64,000 nucleotides of DNA, taken from the NCBI GenBank assembly GCA_963724385.1, contig CAVRUJ010000002.1, forward strand, positions 124,001 through 188,000, read 5' to 3'. The notes below the pieces were generated by a model that saw only the letters and a list, made by a program, of their open reading frames with translations, was not told the origin of the DNA and searched no databases. Positions 53,920-62,781 of the stretch are shown here, in pieces (within the stretch, counting starts at the first letter, position 1; every line of letters starts with the position of its first letter). Position numbers and translations under genes: made by a program. This DNA comes from DASXQK01 sp963724385 (GTDB taxonomy: Bacteria; Pseudomonadota; Alphaproteobacteria; Dongiales; Dongiaceae).

Positions 53920-55361
53920 GACCGGCGCCCCATGCCCGCGCGCGAAATGGTGCCGGTCGTGCTGTGGCCGACCAGAAGATCGGCCAGCAGCACCCGGCCG
54001 CCATAGCCCTGGACGAAATCGGCGCCGACGACCTGGTCGATGCGGTAATCCGCCCCCTTGACCAGAACTTCCGGCCGGATGGCGCGGATGAGCTCGATGG
54101 GTGTGTCGTCGTCGAACAGGACGACGAGATCGACGGCGCCGAGCGAAGCGAGCACGATGCCCCGCGCAGTCTCGTTCTGCACCGGCCGGCCCGGGCCCTT
54201 CAGCCGTCGCACGGAAGCATCGCTGTTGAGGCCAACCACCAGCCGGTCGGCCGCGGCCGCGGCCTGGGCGAACAGGGAGACATGGCCCGGGTGGATCAAA
54301 TCGAAGCAGCCGTTGGTGAAGGCGATGCGCTCGCCGGCGGCGCGCCAGCGCTGGACGCGCTCCAACGCGGTTTCCAGCGCCACGACCTTCGCCTCGGTCG
54401 CCAGAACATCCCGGGCCTGAAGCGCGCCCAGCAGGTCCGCCGGATGGACGACGGCGGTGCCGAGCTTGGCCACCGCGATGCCGGCGGCGGCGTTGGCGAG
54501 CCTGGCCGCCCCCGGCAGGTCGGCCCCGACGGCAAGGGCGGCGGCGAGCGTGGCGATCACCGTGTCGCCCGCGCCGGATACATCGAAAATCTCGCGGCCT
54601 TCCGAAGCGATATGGAGCGCCGGTCCCTCTCCCGCGACCAGGGTCATCCCCCGCTCGCCGCGGGTCGTCAACAGGGCGCCGAGCCGGGCGCCGGCCATGG
54701 CCTGGCGCGCGGCCAGAACGACGGATTCGTCGTCATCCCCCGCCATGCCGGTCGCGGCGGCAAGTTCCTGGCGGTTGGGCGTCAAGAGGTCGGCGCCGGC
54801 ATAGCGAGAGAAGTCCCGGCTCTTCGGATCGGCGATCAGGCGCTTGCCGGCGCCGTGCACCGCGGCGATGGCGCGCGCCAGGACATCATCGCTGAGCACG
54901 CCCTTGGCGTAATCGGAGAAGAGGACGATATCGACCGCTGGCAGCGCCGCCTGCAGGGCCGAGAGCAGGGCCGCCGCCGTCTGCCGCGCGGCGTGGATCG
55001 GCGTCTCGTCGTCGACCCGGAGCAGCTGCTGCCGGCCGGCGACGAAGCGGGTCTTGAGGGTCGTGCGCCGCGCCGGATCGATGATGAGCCGGGGCTCGAT
55101 GCCGGGCTCCTCGCCCAGCATGGCGGCAAGCTCGCGGCCCGCTGCGTCCTCCCCGACCAGGCCGATGAGGAGCGCGCGCCCGCCCAGCGCCGCCACGTTG
55201 CGCGCGACATTGCCGGCACCGCCTGGCATGGCGCGCTGGCTCTTCTCGCGCAGCACCGGCACGGGCGCTTCCGGCGACATGCGCTCGACCTCGCCGTAGA
55301 CGTAGCGGTCGAGCATGACGTCGCCCAGGACCAGGACCCGGGCCCGGCCGAGCCCTTCCAC
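53916..55361 (-). CDS. hldE: Bifunctional heptose 7-phosphate kinase / heptose 1-phosphate adenylyltransferase
   Basis: 481 residues. Residues 1-320 are a ribokinase-fold kinase (VLVLGDVMLDRYVYGEVERM, MPGGAGNVARNVAALGG, DVSGAGDTVIATLAAAL). Residues 345-475 are a nucleotidyltransferase (FTNGCFDLIHPGHVSLFAQA, VGLNSDASVRRLKGPGRPV). Supplies ADP-heptose. Start GTG 55361, since the in-frame sequence gives MEGLGRARVLVLGD; 18 bases after gmhA. Confidence 0.95.
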   Translation of the reverse strand: MEGLGRARVLVLGDVMLDRYVYGEVERMSPEAPVPVLREKSQRAMPGGAGNVARNVAALGGRALLIGLVGEDAAGRELAAMLGEEPGIEPRLIIDPARRTTLKTRFVAGRQQLLRVDDETPIHAARQTAAALLSALQAALPAVDIVLFSDYAKGVLSDDVLARAIAAVHGAGKRLIADPKSRDFSRYAGADLLTPNRQELAAATGMAGDDDESVVLAARQAMAGARLGALLTTRGERGMTLVAGEGPALHIASEGREIFDVSGAGDTVIATLAAALAVGADLPGAARLANAAAGIAVAKLGTAVVHPADLLGALQARDVLATEAKVVALETALERVQRWRAAGERIAFTNGCFDLIHPGHVSLFAQAAAAADRLVVGLNSDASVRRLKGPGRPVQNETARGIVLASLGAVDLVVLFDDDTPIELIRAIRPEVLVKGADYRIDQVVGADFVQGYGGRVLLADLLVGHSTTGTISRAGMGRRS

Positions 55362-55379
55362 CAGAACTCTGGTCGGCGC

Positions 55380-55949
55380 TCATACGAGGTGCAGTTCCTG
55401 CTCGAGCCCGGCGCAGAGCATCTGGCCCAGTGTGATGTGCATTTCCTGGATGCGCGCCGTCACCTTCGTCGGCACGATCAACAGCGGATCGGCCAGGCCC
55501 GGCAGCTTGCCGCCGTCACCCCCGCTGAGAGCCGCGGCTACGATGCCCATGCGCCTGGCCGTCTCCAGCGCGAGGATGACGTTGGGGCTGCGGCCCGAGG
55601 TGGTGATGCCGAGCGCGAGGTCGCCCGGCCGGCCGAGCGCCTCGATCTGGCGGGCGAAGATGCGCTCGAAGCCCAGGTCGTTGCCGCCCGCGGTCAAGGC
55701 CGAGCTGTCCGTGGTAAGCGCGAGGCCGGCGAGCGCCTTGCGATCCTTGCCGTAGCGGATGGTGAGCTCGGTCGCCAGATGCTGGGCGTCGCCGGCGCTG
55801 CCGCCATTGCCGAAGAACATGATCTTGCCGCCGCCGCGGATGCAGGCGAGCCAGGCGTCGAGCATGCGCCGGAAGGCCGGGCCCAAGGCCGCTCGCGTGG
55901 CGGCCGCGACGGCCTGATGCTCCTCGAATTCCCGTTCGAACAGGTCCAT
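55380..55949 (-). CDS. gmhA: Sedoheptulose 7-phosphate isomerase
   Basis: 189-residue SIS-domain enzyme for the first step of ADP-heptose synthesis. Motifs: GGGKIMFFGNGGSAGDAQHL, ATELTIRYGKDRKALAGLAL, TTDSSALTAGGNDLGFERIF, ITTSGRSPNVILAL and a metal-binding HITLGQMLCAGLEQEL. First gene of gmhA-hldE-hldD. The phosphatase gmhB is not in the window. Confidence 0.95.
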   Translation of the reverse strand: MDLFEREFEEHQAVAAATRAALGPAFRRMLDAWLACIRGGGKIMFFGNGGSAGDAQHLATELTIRYGKDRKALAGLALTTDSSALTAGGNDLGFERIFARQIEALGRPGDLALGITTSGRSPNVILALETARRMGIVAAALSGGDGGKLPGLADPLLIVPTKVTARIQEMHITLGQMLCAGLEQELHLV

Positions 55950-55997
55950 GGACCGCAGTCTTACCTTATTCCCAGAGCGTCGCGAAAGGGCCCGGGC

Positions 55998-57839
55998 CTA
56001 CCCGATGAGGGCCCCTTCGAAGAAATCCGCGAGCCGGCGCCAGAGAAGCCGCCGGTTGGCGCGCTGGCGGACGCCGTGGCCCTCGTCCTGGAAGGTGAGA
56101 ACGTCATAGGGCCGCTGGGCCGCGTCGAGAGCACGGCGGGTTGCATCCAGGTTTTCCGGCGTCACGAACGAATCCTCGAGGCCGTGGACCAGCAGCAGCC
56201 TCGCCTCGATGCCGGCGACGGCGTGGATCGGCGAGCGCTCCCTATAGCGCGCGGCTTGGCTCTGCGGCGCTCCGCCCATGGCTGCTTCCAGGGCGGCGCG
56301 GGACTCGGGCGTTGTCGTCCGATGATAGAGCGCGAGATCGGTCATGGCGGAAACCGGCGCCGCGGCGGCAACCACCTCCTTCGGCCAGTGGGTGATCGCC
56401 CAGCAGGCGCAATAGCCGCCGAAGCCGATGCCCGTTACGCCGATCCGGCCCTTGGCAGCGACCCCCTCGGCCATGAGCGCCTCGATGCCGCTCCTTATGT
56501 CGTCCTGCTCCGGCCCGCCCCAACCCCGCTTCAGGATCGCCTGTCGGAAGGAGAGACCGAGGCCGCTGCTGCCGCGCGGGTTCGGCTGGAAGAAGGCGAA
56601 CCCCCGGCGCAGCAGGTATTGGGCGAGCGGATCGAAACGGTCCTCGGCCTGATGCCCCGGGCCTGGGTGGAGTTGGACGATCATGCCCTTGGCGGTGCCC
56701 GTCGGACGGTAGAGCCAGCCCTGAAGCGCGAGGCCGTCGGTCGCGCGCCAACGAAACTCACTGGGCGCGATCAACTCCGCCGGCAGCGATCCTAGCAAGG
56801 TGGGCAATCCCGTGAGGCTGGCCAAAGCCTGGCCCTCGCCCGGCTGAAACCGCACGACGTCGTCTGGCTGGCGTGCATGATAGAGGCGCGCCGCCCAGCC
56901 GCCGCCGGCAAGCGGGGCGACCGGCAGGAGCGTGCGGCCCTTGACGGCCGGCCATGCATGGCGCGTGCGCTTCGCCGGATCGAAGAACCAGGCCTGCCGC
57001 CGGCCTTCAACGGCACCCACGATCGCAATTACGCCGGCGCCGAAGGGAATGAACGCTTCTTCCACCTGGTCCAAGGGATCATCGATGAACCAGTAGACGA
57101 GGGACGAGGCCAGGACCCAGAGCCCAAGGCGCCGATGGCTGCCGCTGTCGGCCAGCACCACGACCTGCTGGCCGCTCGGCGCCCAGGATGCGTTGATCTC
57201 CACGTCCTCGCCGAAGTTCAGGATCTCCCGGTCGATCTTGCCCTCGATGTCCACCAGCCAGTATTGCCGGCCGGCGGGATGCCGATCCCGGCGGGCGTAG
57301 AGCACATGGCTGCCCTGGGCGTTCAGCATCGGCTCGGGCCGGCCGGCCTTCGCGGGCCGCGCCAGCACCCGCGGCTCGCCGTTGGCGAGGTCATGGCGGA
57401 TCACCAAGCTTGCCTCGGTTTCCTGCCCGCTCGCGGGATCCCGGTTGATCGCGTAGACGAGCCAGCGGCCGCTCGGATGCAGTTCGCCGCCGGATAGGTG
57501 GAACCTGCCTTCGGCCGTAGCCACGAGCTTCGGCGCCATGTCGGTGATCGCGGTGCGCATCAGCCGGACGCGGTCATCGCCATGGGAACCGAGGGAGAGA
57601 AGGAACTCGGCTCCGTCCCGCCGCCAGGAGCGCAAGCTAACGTCGTCCTTCTGGGCGTGCAGATGGATGGGCTTTCGCTCCTCCTTGGCCAGACGCAGAT
57701 AGGTGGCCACCCGTGCACCGTGCCCGCCCCAGGTCCAGCTCATGAGCTCGCCAGTCGGTGAAACCGAGGCGCTTAGCAGCTCGGGCAGGTCGAGCAGGCG
57801 ATCGAGAAAGGGGTCCTCAGGATGGGGCGTTTCGGGCAT
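55998..57839 (-). CDS. S9 prolyl oligopeptidase-like protein lacking the catalytic serine
   Basis: 613 residues. N-terminal beta-propeller-like region (about 10-360, e.g. SWTWGGHGARVATYLRLAKE) and a C-terminal alpha/beta hydrolase domain with IVQLHPGPGHQAEDRFDPLA, FFQPNPRGSSGLGLSFRQAI. The nucleophile elbow, normally GxSxGG, reads VTGIGFGGYCACWA, so the serine is Gly472. The Asp (LLVHGLEDSFVTP) and His (FQDEGHGVRQ) positions are kept. It may be inactive, or act as a binding protein. No signal peptide. ATG 57839, 49 bases upstream of gmhA on the same strand... the gene lies downstream of gmhA in transcription. Confidence 0.85.
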   Translation of the reverse strand: MPETPHPEDPFLDRLLDLPELLSASVSPTGELMSWTWGGHGARVATYLRLAKEERKPIHLHAQKDDVSLRSWRRDGAEFLLSLGSHGDDRVRLMRTAITDMAPKLVATAEGRFHLSGGELHPSGRWLVYAINRDPASGQETEASLVIRHDLANGEPRVLARPAKAGRPEPMLNAQGSHVLYARRDRHPAGRQYWLVDIEGKIDREILNFGEDVEINASWAPSGQQVVVLADSGSHRRLGLWVLASSLVYWFIDDPLDQVEEAFIPFGAGVIAIVGAVEGRRQAWFFDPAKRTRHAWPAVKGRTLLPVAPLAGGGWAARLYHARQPDDVVRFQPGEGQALASLTGLPTLLGSLPAELIAPSEFRWRATDGLALQGWLYRPTGTAKGMIVQLHPGPGHQAEDRFDPLAQYLLRRGFAFFQPNPRGSSGLGLSFRQAILKRGWGGPEQDDIRSGIEALMAEGVAAKGRIGVTGIGFGGYCACWAITHWPKEVVAAAAPVSAMTDLALYHRTTTPESRAALEAAMGGAPQSQAARYRERSPIHAVAGIEARLLLVHGLEDSFVTPENLDATRRALDAAQRPYDVLTFQDEGHGVRQRANRRLLWRRLADFFEGALIG

Positions 57840-57992
57840 GACTCGGATGGGCCGATTTTGGGGCGCCGAATTTAGGCTATGCCAACCAAGCCTGGCAAAC
57901 CGCGGACGGGCCGGACCAAGGGCTATGGCCAGATTGACAAGCGCCCGGCGAGAACCGAGGCTCGGGTTTCCAATTCGGCGGAGATATCGGCC

Positions 57993-59339
57993 ATGCAGCC
58001 AGCTCTGAAGCCCAACAGCGACCTGGCGAGCGCGCTCGCAGAAGCCGAGCAGCATTACACGGCGCGCCATCCGAAAAGCGCGGCGCGCCAGGCCGAGGCG
58101 GCCCTGCATATGCCGGGCGGCAATACCCGCACGGTGCTCTACTACAGCCCCTTCCCGCTGACCTGGGTGAGCGGTCATGGCAATCGCCTGACCGATATCG
58201 ACGGCCGCGACTATCTCGATCTTCTCGGCGAGTTCTCGGCCGGGCTCTATGGCCACTCCAACGCGGTGGTCCAGGCGGCGATCAAGAAGGCCATCGACGA
58301 CGGCATCGTCCTGGGCGGACCCAACCAGTACGAGGCGAGGCTGGCGGCGGCGATCCGCGCCCGCTTTCCTTCCATCGAGCTCGTTCGTTTCACCAATTCC
58401 GGCACCGAGGCCAACCTGATGGCGCTTTCGGCGGTCCGCGCCATCGCGCCGGACCGGCCTCGGGTCATGGTCTTCGAGGGTGGCTATCACGGCGGCGTCT
58501 TCTACTTCCGCCACGGCGGCTCGCCGCTCAACCTGCCGCTGCCCTGGCTCATGGCCGAGTACAACGATGTCGAGGGCACCCGCGGCCTCATCCGGCGCCA
58601 CGCCCGGCATCTGGGCGCCGTCCTGGTCGAGCCGCTGCAGGGCAGCGGCTGCATTCCCGGAACGCCCGAATTCCTCGGCATGCTGCGCGAGGAGTGCTCG
58701 GCGCAGGGCATCACCCTGATTTTCGACGAGGTTATGACCTCAAGGCTTTCGCCGTCCGGGCTCCAAGGCCGGCTCGGCATCAGGCCCGACCTGACGACCT
58801 TCGGAAAATACCTCGGCGGCGGCGCCAGCTTCGGCGCCTTCGGCGGCAAGCGCAGCATCATGGAGCGCTTCGACCCGGCCCGCCCGGACGCACTCGGCCA
58901 TGCCGGCACCTTCAACAACAACGTGCTGTCCATGGCCGGCGGGCTCGCCGGGCTGACGCAGGTCTTCACCCCGACCGAGGCGGTGCGCCTCAACGCGCTG
59001 GGCGACAAGCTGCGCGACCGTTTGAACGCCGTCGCCGCGGGGAGCAAGGCGCCGTTCCAGGCGACCGGGGTCGGCTCCCTTATCGGGCTTCATTTCAGCC
59101 GCGGCAAGATCCTGAAAGCCGCCGATGCCCATCCGAAGGACGCGGAAGCCGAGCGCGCCCAGCTCGATGTGGAAAAGCTCTTTCACCTGGAGATGCTCGA
59201 CCGCGGCTACTATTTCGCCCGGCGCGGCTACATCGCGTTGTCGCTGCCGACGACCGAGGTCGACTGCGAAGGCTTCGTCTCTGCCGTCGACGACTTCCTC
59301 CAGGCGCGCGGGGACCTGATCGCCAGGGTCCTGGGTTAA
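57993..59339 (+). CDS. Class III aminotransferase (glutamate-1-semialdehyde aminomutase-like)
   Basis: 448 residues, PLP-dependent. Motifs: MPGGNTRTVLYYSPFPLTWV, DIDGRDYLDLLGEFSAGLYG, RFTNSGTEANLMALSAVRA, VFEGGYHGGVFYF, LIFDEVMTSRLSPSG and the PLP lysine in LTTFGKYLGGGASFGAFGG. It resembles GSA aminomutase but lacks tetrapyrrole neighbours; likely a transaminase for a beta- or omega-amino compound. ATG 57993 with GGAG 10 bases upstream; an earlier in-frame ATG (57879) adds unrelated basic sequence. Convergent with thiQ, 3' ends overlapping by 4 bases. Confidence 0.88.
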   Translation: MQPALKPNSDLASALAEAEQHYTARHPKSAARQAEAALHMPGGNTRTVLYYSPFPLTWVSGHGNRLTDIDGRDYLDLLGEFSAGLYGHSNAVVQAAIKKAIDDGIVLGGPNQYEARLAAAIRARFPSIELVRFTNSGTEANLMALSAVRAIAPDRPRVMVFEGGYHGGVFYFRHGGSPLNLPLPWLMAEYNDVEGTRGLIRRHARHLGAVLVEPLQGSGCIPGTPEFLGMLREECSAQGITLIFDEVMTSRLSPSGLQGRLGIRPDLTTFGKYLGGGASFGAFGGKRSIMERFDPARPDALGHAGTFNNNVLSMAGGLAGLTQVFTPTEAVRLNALGDKLRDRLNAVAAGSKAPFQATGVGSLIGLHFSRGKILKAADAHPKDAEAERAQLDVEKLFHLEMLDRGYYFARRGYIALSLPTTEVDCEGFVSAVDDFLQARGDLIARVLG

Positions 59340-60049
59340 CCGAGATACTCCGCCAGCGCCTTCGGCAAGGGCGGCGTAAAGAGCTGTTCCGTCGGCCCGT
59401 CGCAGACCACGCGCCCGTCCTGGACGAATACCGTGCGGCCCGCCGCGTGGCGCGCGTCATCGGGCTGGTGGCTGACGAACAGCACGGTGAAACCCCGGTC
59501 GCGGGCAAGCGCGTTCACCAAGTCCAGCATCTCCCGGCGCTGGGCGGGGCCGAGGGCGGCGAAGGGCTCATCCAACAGCAGCAGGGGCCGATTGCGCACG
59601 AGGCTGCGGGCCAAGGCCACCCGCTGGCGCTCGCCGCCCGAAAGCTGGCCCGGCAACCGGCCCTCGAACCCGGAGAGCCCGACATGGGCGAGCGCCTCGC
59701 CCACTTTGGCGTGGCCCGCTGCGTCCAGCCGCAATCCGGGATCGATGCCGAGGCCGACATTCTCGGCCGCCGTCAGGTGAGCGAAGAGGTTGTGCTCCTG
59801 GAACAGCGAGGTTACGGGCCTGGCCGCCGGCGGGTCGCGGGTCACGTCGCGCCCGGCGACCAGGATCCGCCCGGCAATTGGTTTCTCGAATCCGGCGACG
59901 AGCGCCAGCAAGGTGCTCTTGCCGGCGCCGCTGGGGCCGATCACGGCGACGCATTCCCCGGCCACCACATCGAGGTCGAAGCGCATCTCCATGTCCTCGT
60001 AGCGGAAGACCACGCCCTGGAGCTCCAGCATGGGTACCGGCTCAGCCAC
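59336..60049 (-). CDS. thiQ: Thiamine ABC transporter ATP-binding protein
   Basis: 237 residues. Walker A GPSGAGKSTLLALVAGF, Q loop SLFQEHNLFAHLTAAENVGL (typical ThiQ wording), signature QLSGGERQRVALARSL, Walker B LLLLDEPFAALGP, H loop FVSHQPDDARHAA. ATPase for thiamine/TPP import. Overlaps thiP by 8 bases. Confidence 0.94.
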   Translation of the reverse strand: MAEPVPMLELQGVVFRYEDMEMRFDLDVVAGECVAVIGPSGAGKSTLLALVAGFEKPIAGRILVAGRDVTRDPPAARPVTSLFQEHNLFAHLTAAENVGLGIDPGLRLDAAGHAKVGEALAHVGLSGFEGRLPGQLSGGERQRVALARSLVRNRPLLLLDEPFAALGPAQRREMLDLVNALARDRGFTVLFVSHQPDDARHAAGRTVFVQDGRVVCDGPTEQLFTPPLPKALAEYLG

Positions 60050-61595
60050 GGGCGGGGCCGCCGAGGAGGCGCTCCACCCCAGCGAAACAGCCGAAGGCGA
60101 GCCCGATCAGCAGCAGGCTGGTGACCGCGGCCTGATCGAGCCGGTAGGCGGCGAGCTGCTGATAGATGAGCAGCGGCAGGGTCGCAGTCCTGGGCGTGCC
60201 GAAGAGCGCGATGGCGCCGAGATCGCCAATGGAAAGGGCGGCGACGAGGCCAGCGGCCAGCCCGATCGGCCGGCGCAGCAGCGGCAGGTCGATCAGCCGC
60301 CAGCGCCGCCAGCCGGCGATGCCGAGGCTGGCGCAGAGCCGGTCATGGCGCTCGCCGACCTCGCGCGCGGCAGGGGCCACGACCCGAAGGACATAAGGCA
60401 GCCCCATGAACCCATTGACGAGCGCGACCAGGAAAAGCCCGCTGTCGAGGCTGCCGCCAAGCCGCGTCAGCAGGACGAAAAGCCCGGCACCGAGTGCGAG
60501 CGGCGAGGCCGCCAGCGGCAGCGAGCCAGCGAGCTGGAACGCTCCCCAACGGTTCCAGCGCCGGCCTCCGGCGATCAACGCAAGCGCACCAAGGACGGCA
60601 AGCAGGGTCGCGCCGGCGGCGATCGCGATCCCGAAACCGGCCGCGAGCCAGGTTTCGCTGGAACCCAGCACGCGCCCCAGCGCGCCGCCGAGACCAGAGA
60701 GGACAACGGCCAGAACCGGCAGGCCGACATAGAGACTGGCCAGAAGGAGGAGTGCGGCATCTCCCGCCGCACGGGCGCGCCCGACGACATCGGGCCTCAT
60801 GATGATGCGGCCGAGCCCGGGCGCGACCGGTGCCGGCTGAAGCACTCGATGGAGCGCCAGCAACAGACCGCCGCTGATCGCGAGCTGCATCAACGCCAAG
60901 ACCGCCGCGCGGCCGAGGTCGAAGTCATAGCGTAGCGCCTCGTAGATCGAGGCCTCGAGCGAGGCCCAGGCAGGGCCGCCGCCCAGCGTGAGGGTGACGG
61001 CGAAGCTGGCGAAGCAGAGCATGAAGACCAATCCGGCGATGCCGGCCAGCGCCCCTTTCAAGGCCGGCCATTCGATGAGGCGAAAGACCTGGCCGCTGCT
61101 CATGCGCAGCTGGGCGGCAAGGCGCCAAGTTTCGCCGGGAACTGCCTCGAGAGCCGCGAGCAGGGCGCGCGCCGCGAAAGGCATGTTGAAGAAGACATGG
61201 CCGATCAGGATGCCGGCGAGGCCGTAAAGGAAGCTCCCCATATCGAGACCGAGGCCGCCGGCGAGCCGTCCCAACCAACCGCTATGACCGTAAAGCGCGA
61301 CGATGGCGAAGACGGCGACGATGGTCGGCATGACCATGGGCAAGGCGAAGAGCCTCAGCAGCAGACTGCGCCCCGGGAACCGTCCACGCCTGGCGAGCGC
61401 CCTGGCCACGGGCAGCGCGATGCCGACCGAGAGCAGGCTCGAGAGGCCCGCTTGGATCGAGGTGAACAGCAAGACATGGTGAATATATCGGTCGGCCAGG
61501 ATCGCGCCGAGATCGGGCGGCACGGTCGCGATCAGCGCCGCCAGGGATCCGCCGACGATCGCAAGCAGGATCAGCGCGACGGCGATGCCGGGCAT
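60042..61595 (-). CDS. thiP: Thiamine ABC transporter permease
   Basis: 517 residues, a two-half permease with about 12 membrane helices, as in ThiP/FbpB-type transporters where both halves are on one chain. Coupling loops: EAVPGETWRLAAQLRMSSGQ in the first half and LCASLGIAGWRRWRLIDLPL in the second. LPMVMPTIVAVFAIVALYGH is a ThiP marker. Second gene of thiBPQ, 49 bases after thiB. Confidence 0.94.
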   Translation of the reverse strand: MPGIAVALILLAIVGGSLAALIATVPPDLGAILADRYIHHVLLFTSIQAGLSSLLSVGIALPVARALARRGRFPGRSLLLRLFALPMVMPTIVAVFAIVALYGHSGWLGRLAGGLGLDMGSFLYGLAGILIGHVFFNMPFAARALLAALEAVPGETWRLAAQLRMSSGQVFRLIEWPALKGALAGIAGLVFMLCFASFAVTLTLGGGPAWASLEASIYEALRYDFDLGRAAVLALMQLAISGGLLLALHRVLQPAPVAPGLGRIIMRPDVVGRARAAGDAALLLLASLYVGLPVLAVVLSGLGGALGRVLGSSETWLAAGFGIAIAAGATLLAVLGALALIAGGRRWNRWGAFQLAGSLPLAASPLALGAGLFVLLTRLGGSLDSGLFLVALVNGFMGLPYVLRVVAPAAREVGERHDRLCASLGIAGWRRWRLIDLPLLRRPIGLAAGLVAALSIGDLGAIALFGTPRTATLPLLIYQQLAAYRLDQAAVTSLLLIGLAFGCFAGVERLLGGPARG

Positions 61596-61644
61596 CTGAC
61601 CATGCGGATCGACGGCGGATCGAAGGCGGCTGGCACCGATCCGT

Positions 61645-62649
61645 CTATTGGCTCATCGCACCCAGCCACTCGTCGACCCAAGCCTTGCGATGGGCGGCCA
61701 CCTCGGGCGAGGCGACGAGCAGGGTCTTGGACGGCAAGGGCGGGAAGGCGGAGGGCAGGCCACCGGTCACATCGGTCACCGGATACATCCAGTTGGTCTC
61801 GGGGATCGCGTCCTGAAACTTGGCCGTCAGGATGAAGGCGAGGAACTTGCGCGCGAGGTCGGGATGGGGCGCATGGGCCGGCATTCCGGCGACTTCGACC
61901 TGCAGGTAGTGGCCTTCCGGAAAGTCGTCGACCGCATACTGGGTCTTCTTCTCCTCGATGATGTGATAGGCGGGCGAGGTCGTGTAGGTCAGCACCAGCG
62001 GCGCTTCGCCCTTGAGGAACAGTCCGTAAGCCTCGTCCCAACTCTTCGACACGGTAAGAATCCGGGGCTTCAACTTGCGCCAGGCATCGGCCGCGCCGTC
62101 GCCATAGACCGTCTTGATCCACAGCAAAAGGCCGAGGCCCGGCGTGCTGCTGCGCGGATCCTCGATCAGCATCTTGGCATCCGGATGCCCGGCGACGAGA
62201 TCGGCGAGGCTCTTGGGCGGATCGGGCAGCTTGGTCTTGTCGTATTCGAAGGCGAAGTATCCGTAGTCGAACGGCACGAAATACTTGTCGTCCCAGCTGA
62301 TGGGCAGCTTGAGCGCCGAGAGATCGACGCCCGCCGGGGCGAAGAGCCCGGTCGCCGCCGCTTCGGCGGTCAAGTTGGTGTCGATGCCGAGGATGACGTC
62401 GGCCTTGCTGCCGGCACCTTCCAGGCGCAGCCGGCTCAACAGCACGACGCCGTCCTCGGCGGTGACGAAGTCGAGATGGCAGGCGCATTCGGCCTCGAAG
62501 GCCTTCTTGATCGCCGGGCCGGGGCCATAGTCGGACGCAAAAGAACTGTAGGTGTAGACGTTGAGGGTCGGCAAATCGTCGGCTCGCGCGGGCGCGGCGC
62601 CGGCAACCAGACTGCAAATGAACGGAATCAGGGCGAGAAAACGCTTCAT
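61645..62649 (-). CDS. thiB: Thiamine ABC transporter substrate-binding protein
   Basis: 334 residues, periplasmic. Signal peptide MKRFLALIPFICSLVAGAAP with cleavage after ARA, then LPTLNVYTYSSFASDYGPGP, typical of ThiB. Binding-site regions: VTAEDGVVLLSRLRLEG, FDYGYFAFEYDKTKLPDPP, DPRSSTPGLGLLLWIK, VLTYTTSPAYHI and NWMYPVTD. ATG 62649 with GGAGGG 9 bases upstream; a GTG two codons earlier is possible. Controlled by the TPP riboswitch just upstream. Confidence 0.95.
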   Translation of the reverse strand: MKRFLALIPFICSLVAGAAPARADDLPTLNVYTYSSFASDYGPGPAIKKAFEAECACHLDFVTAEDGVVLLSRLRLEGAGSKADVILGIDTNLTAEAAATGLFAPAGVDLSALKLPISWDDKYFVPFDYGYFAFEYDKTKLPDPPKSLADLVAGHPDAKMLIEDPRSSTPGLGLLLWIKTVYGDGAADAWRKLKPRILTVSKSWDEAYGLFLKGEAPLVLTYTTSPAYHIIEEKKTQYAVDDFPEGHYLQVEVAGMPAHAPHPDLARKFLAFILTAKFQDAIPETNWMYPVTDVTGGLPSAFPPLPSKTLLVASPEVAAHRKAWVDEWLGAMSQ

Positions 62650-62654
62650 GCTCA

Positions 62655-62745
62655 CATCCCTCCGCCGGCATTACCCGGATCAGGTTCCTCGGGTTGACGC
62701 GGGAATTGGCCGCGCCTCTCAGCCCACAATGGGCACCCCGTTGAG
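62655..62745 (-). promoter_or_regulatory. TPP riboswitch (THI element)
   Basis: On the minus strand the leader reads ACGGGGTGCCC...GGGCTGAGAGGCGCGGCC...CCCGAGGAACCTGATCCGG, then GTAATGCCGGCGGAGGGA. These are the conserved CUGAGA pyrimidine-binding helix and the ACCUGAUC...GGGUAAUGCCGGCG pyrophosphate-binding helix. The GGAGGG that closes the element is also the thiB ribosome site, so control is probably on translation. Confidence 0.95.
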
Positions 62746-62753
62746 AGAGGTTC

Positions 62754-62781
62754 AGTATAGGCGGCGTCGCAGGCGAATCAA
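62754..62781 (-). promoter_or_regulatory. Putative promoter of thiBPQ
   Basis: Minus strand TTGATT (62781-62776), 16-base spacer, TATACT (62759-62754), 9 bases before the riboswitch. A good sigma-70-type match. The -35 lies in the last codons of the phosphotransferase gene. Confidence 0.6.
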
